The translations under genes and the position numbers were made by a program. The notes below the pieces were generated by a model. The model searched no databases. It was not told the origin of the DNA and saw only the letters and a list, made by a program, of their open reading frames with translations. From the NCBI GenBank assembly GCA_022640795.1, contig JALCCK010000004.1:1-64000 (forward strand): a stretch of DNA of 64,000 nucleotides, written 5' to 3'. The stretch's first letter is position 1; every line of letters starts with the position of its first letter. Source of the stretch: Treponema sp. (lineage in GTDB: Bacteria; Spirochaetota; Spirochaetia; Treponematales; Treponemataceae). Below, piece after piece: positions 61,148-64,000 of the stretch.

Positions 61148-62667
61148 TTTCCGTCTCCCGCTGTCATTAACATTCCGATCTCATCTTTCTCTGCAGTTCG
61201 CGCATCTCTGATACCGGTTACCCTGCCATTATTCAATACCAGGATTCTATCACAAAGCTCAAGCATAACGTCGAGGTCTTCTATTACACTTATCACGGCG
61301 ACGCCTTTCTTCTTCTGTTCGTTGAGCAGATTGTAAATCGTATATGAAGAATTTATGTCCAGACCCCTGACCGGATATGCAACCATAAGAACCGTAGGTT
61401 TTGACGAAATTTCGCGCCCGACGAGCACTTTCTGCACATTACCACCCGAAAGATGCCGTACCGGCGTCTCGGTCCCGGGAGTAGAAATCTGAAGCATATC
61501 TATAATTTTCGCTGCTTTTGTACGGGGTGATTTTTTATCAAGAAAAGGAGTTTTACCCGATTCATAACTTCTGAGCATAACGTTATCAGTCATTCCCATT
61601 GAACCGACAAGTCCCATACCAAGCCGGTCTTCAGGAACAAAAGACAATGCCACGCCGAGTTTCCGTATCTGAAAAGGATTTAATCCGGTAAGAACAATTC
61701 CGCTGGTGTTCTTTCTATAATAGAGCACTCTGCCGGAAGCGGTTCTCTGTATACCGGCAATGGCCTCAAGCAGTTCTTTCATTCCACCGCCGGAAATTCC
61801 TGCTATTCCAAGGATTTCGCCGCTTCGTGCTTCAAACGAAACGGAATCAAGTGTTTTTATACCGTCGCGATTCACACAGGTAAGGTTTTCAACTTTTAAT
61901 CTGAGCTCGGGGGTCACCGGCTCCGAACGGTTTATATCAAGGCTTATTCGTTCACCGACCATTCTTTCGGCAAGTAACGGAATATCACATTCAGCGGTCA
62001 GAAGTGTTCCGGCATCTTTTCCACGACGCAATACTGTAACCCTGTCTGAAATATCAAGAACTTCCTGCAGTTTATGCGTTATTATTATGATGGATTTTCC
62101 GTCCGCTTTCATATTGCGAAGCACAACAAAAAGTTTTTCAGATTCCTGCGGTGTAAGAACGGCCGTTGGTTCATCCAGAATCAGAACATCTGCACCGCGG
62201 TAAAGTGCTTTGACGATTTCTACGGTCTGTTTCTGCGATACCGACATTTCATAAATCTTCTGTTTCGGATCAAGCTCAAAACCATACGCTTTCGTTATGG
62301 CTGAAATTTTCGATTCAACACTGTTCATATCAAGGACAGCAGAACCGGCAAGTCCAAGTATAATGTTTTCCGCGGCGGTAAATACATTTACCAGCCGGTA
62401 ATGCTGATGAATCATGCCGATTTTAAGATCAAGCGCATCTTTCGGAGAACATATCTGTACTTCCCTACCGTTTACAAAAATTTCTCCGGCGTCAGGACGA
62501 TAGATACCCGACAGAATATTCATTAAAGTTGTTTTCCCGCTGCCGTTTTCACCAAGAATAGAAAGGATTTCATGTTTCCGCACGGAAAGGTTTACCCTGT
62601 CGTTTGCAACAACAGAACCGAATTTCTTGGTTATGGAGCGCAGTTCAATTACCGATTGCTCTTCCAC
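61144..62667 (-). CDS. Nucleoside ABC transporter double ATPase (YufO/BmpE type)
   Basis: A 507-residue protein of two ABC domains. Start is placed at GTG 62667, which has GGGAAG five bases upstream; an earlier GTG at 62694 falls inside the hairpin described next. Domain 1 is canonical (GENGSGKTT about 35-43, LILDEPTAVLT about 159-169), with the variant signature VSQKQ normal for this family. Domain 2 (about 250-500) has a degenerate Walker A (GISGGGMKE) and LSGGNVQKVLVGRE, with VLMVAYPVRGLD at the Walker B, also usual for this class. Energises nucleoside uptake. Confidence 0.93.
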   Translation of the reverse strand: MEEQSVIELRSITKKFGSVVANDRVNLSVRKHEILSILGENGSGKTTLMNILSGIYRPDAGEIFVNGREVQICSPKDALDLKIGMIHQHYRLVNVFTAAENIILGLAGSAVLDMNSVESKISAITKAYGFELDPKQKIYEMSVSQKQTVEIVKALYRGADVLILDEPTAVLTPQESEKLFVVLRNMKADGKSIIIITHKLQEVLDISDRVTVLRRGKDAGTLLTAECDIPLLAERMVGERISLDINRSEPVTPELRLKVENLTCVNRDGIKTLDSVSFEARSGEILGIAGISGGGMKELLEAIAGIQRTASGRVLYYRKNTSGIVLTGLNPFQIRKLGVALSFVPEDRLGMGLVGSMGMTDNVMLRSYESGKTPFLDKKSPRTKAAKIIDMLQISTPGTETPVRHLSGGNVQKVLVGREISSKPTVLMVAYPVRGLDINSSYTIYNLLNEQKKKGVAVISVIEDLDVMLELCDRILVLNNGRVTGIRDARTAEKDEIGMLMTAGDGK

Positions 62668-62679
62668 TACTACTTCCCA

Positions 62680-62726
62680 AATAAATAAAGACACCTGTAA
62701 AAGTCTTTTCCGATTTTACAAGTGTC
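62680..62726 (-). terminator. Readthrough terminator between nucleoside-binding protein and ATPase genes
   Basis: 62690-62702 and 62714-62726 form a 13-bp stem (one G-U pair) with an 11-base loop. On the minus strand it is followed by TTTATTTATTT. Partial termination here would give more binding protein than transporter, as at 33396-33439. Confidence 0.8.
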
Positions 62727-62773
62727 TTCTGATTCTAGTTTATAGAACGAGGCTGTGACACCCGTTATATGCT

Positions 62774-63988
62774 CTACTCAGCGGTAAGCTCTTTGATTCC
62801 GTCAATACGAAGATCAAATGCAGGTGCAGAGGCGACTTCCGACTCATGGAAATAACCGTCTTTAACATATGCTGCATATTTCGCAAAATCACCACCGGCT
62901 GCAATGAGACTTTCAACTTTTTGACCATTTACGGTAAAAGTATTTGTATCAAATACGTGTATTTTCCCGGCCTTTAAGGCTGCTTCAGCTTCATCGACCT
63001 TTGCCTGAGTTCCGGGAGCTGCTATTTTCGTATTGACCGGAGTAATGTATACACCGTTATCAGCATAACCTGCCGCATAATCGACCGGAATCGGCTTCCC
63101 TTCTTTTGCAAGCGTAGCGATCATAGTATACGGGATACCCCAGTTATTTGCTGCCGACGTAAGCGCAGCATCCGGAGCGACGGTCGTCATATCGACATTG
63201 TAACCGACAAGCGGAACGTCATGTGACTCACAGGCTGTCGCTGCACCGGTCGTATCTGCATGCTGGCTGATAAGAACACATCCGTCTGCAATAAGTGCCT
63301 CAGCAGTTTCCTTTTCAAGAGTCATGTCAGCCCAGCTGTTAGTATACCGGACCACCATGGTAGCGGTCGGGCAGACACTCCGGACACCGAGGAAAAATGA
63401 AGTATAGCCGCTGACAACTTCCGCATACGGATATGCTCCGACATAACCGATTTTGCATTTGTCGGCGGTAATTTTTCCGTCGGCAATCATCTGATTCAAT
63501 TTAAGCCCGGCAACAATACCACCGACATAGCGTGCCTGGAAAATTTTGGTAAAGTAATTATGCATATTCGGCAGACCGCTCGAAGCTGCCTGATATCCGG
63601 TTGCGTGGCAGAACTGAATATTCGGATACTCTTTCGCTGCCTGAATCATATAATCTTCATGCCCAAAGCTGTTTGCGAAAATCAGCGTACACCCCTGGGA
63701 TGCAAGATCGACCGCAGCATCATAACAGGTCTCATCTTCCGGAATATTTGTTTTTTCGATGACCTGGTCATCGGAAAGTCCAAGAGCCTTTTTCATTTCA
63801 GCAATGCCGACCATATGCGCTTCGGTGTAACCTTCGTTTTCATCTCCGACATAGATAACGCCGACTTTGAATTCCGCGGACTTCGCGGAATCCGTTGATT
63901 TTGCGGAAGCTGCATCTTTAGATCCTCCGGCAAAAACCATTCCCGCTGCAAACAGCACAGCGGCCATACCAGAAATAAGTTTTTTCAT
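62774..63988 (-). CDS. BMP/PnrA family nucleoside-binding protein
   Basis: A 404-residue substrate-binding protein of the basic membrane protein family, like TmpC/PnrA of T. pallidum. Signal peptide 1-20 ends MVFAGGSKDAASA without a lipobox Cys. Family landmarks are KVGVIYVGDENEGYTEAH (about 41-58), IFANSFGHEDYM (about 104-115), FCHATGYQ, NYFTKIFQARYVGGIVAG (about 144-161), KIGYVGAYPYAEVVSG (about 176-191) and ISQHADTTGA (about 239-248). RBS AGGAG. First gene of the nucleoside ABC operon. Purine nucleosides are the likely ligands. Confidence 0.94.
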   Translation of the reverse strand: MKKLISGMAAVLFAAGMVFAGGSKDAASAKSTDSAKSAEFKVGVIYVGDENEGYTEAHMVGIAEMKKALGLSDDQVIEKTNIPEDETCYDAAVDLASQGCTLIFANSFGHEDYMIQAAKEYPNIQFCHATGYQAASSGLPNMHNYFTKIFQARYVGGIVAGLKLNQMIADGKITADKCKIGYVGAYPYAEVVSGYTSFFLGVRSVCPTATMVVRYTNSWADMTLEKETAEALIADGCVLISQHADTTGAATACESHDVPLVGYNVDMTTVAPDAALTSAANNWGIPYTMIATLAKEGKPIPVDYAAGYADNGVYITPVNTKIAAPGTQAKVDEAEAALKAGKIHVFDTNTFTVNGQKVESLIAAGGDFAKYAAYVKDGYFHESEVASAPAFDLRIDGIKELTAE

Positions 63989-64000
63989 TCCTATGCTCCT

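Noticed and set aside
62668-62694. Earlier GTG start for the nucleoside ATPase
   Set aside because: It lies in the 3' arm of a 13-bp hairpin without a usable RBS, while GTG 62667 has GGGAAG upstream.
1-64000. CRISPR arrays, tRNA or rRNA genes, insertion sequences, prophage
   Set aside because: No regularly spaced repeats, cloverleaf sequences, transposase or phage-like proteins were seen on either strand by eye.

Overview
The window looks like a chromosomal segment of a host-associated or rumen-type Treponema (Spirochaetota). The basis is family resemblance: a TmpC/PnrA-type nucleoside-binding protein with its two-permease ABC system, signal peptides ending in the FAGGxKD style, many cyclic-di-GMP proteins plus a large chemotaxis receptor, and several LacI-controlled sugar ABC operons. 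I see no rRNA, tRNA, CRISPR array, transposase, phage gene or plasmid origin. The assignment to Treponema is inference.

Layout. 1-5.7 kb: a PAS-EAL gene broken by an in-frame amber codon, then a MarR regulator and a heterodimeric ABC exporter. 5.8-10.5 kb: a DeoR-led operon for a four-carbon sugar acid (kinase of the DUF1537 family, PdxA-like dehydrogenase, GntP permease). 10.6-22.2 kb: signalling block with two 7TM-PAS-GGDEF proteins, one EAL protein, a chemotaxis receptor, plus a DUF1848 protein, a metallo-beta-lactamase-fold protein and a DUF2804 protein. 22.5-24.1 kb: an uncharacterised Cys-rich protein that faintly resembles iron-sulfur uracil-DNA glycosylases. 24.2-30.1 kb: azlCD, a PucR regulator, a class III aminotransferase with an iron alcohol dehydrogenase, and an XRE-cupin regulator. 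Two homologous 126/127-bp intergenic copies flank the PucR-aminotransferase-dehydrogenase cassette and suggest it was inserted between a once-divergent azlCD/XRE pair.

30.2-36.1 kb: an alpha-glucan locus (MalQ, ABC permeases, binding protein, LacI regulator with matching palindromes at both promoters). 36.2-36.4 kb: a frameshifted tail of a TrpB2-type tryptophan synthase. 36.5-42.6 kb: a second sugar locus (GH63-like glycosidase, ABC permeases, lipoprotein, LacI regulator with textbook operators). 42.7-50.7 kb: small redox and repair genes, including an endonuclease IV lacking about 100 internal residues, a PstS-like protein whose two halves are in swapped order, an epimerase/cupin pair behind a Crp/Fnr regulator, two flavin-reductase-like proteins, an Eis-like acetyltransferase and a Mug/HDG-type DNA glycosylase.

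50.9-54.2 kb: a glycine betaine/proline ABC operon (proVWX type) behind a structured leader that ends in an intrinsic terminator. 54.2-59.1 kb: two HD-domain proteins, the NAD(P)HX repair enzyme, and a 7TM-PAS class III adenylate cyclase. 59.1-64 kb: a nucleoside ABC transporter whose binding-protein gene is separated from the rest by a readthrough terminator.

The genes combine carbohydrate and nitrogen scavenging (sugars, sugar acid, amines, nucleosides, betaine) with dense second-messenger signalling. Regulation is unusually legible: several perfect operators, consensus promoters and attenuator-like terminators can be read directly. No computation was possible, so homology statements rest on recognised motifs.
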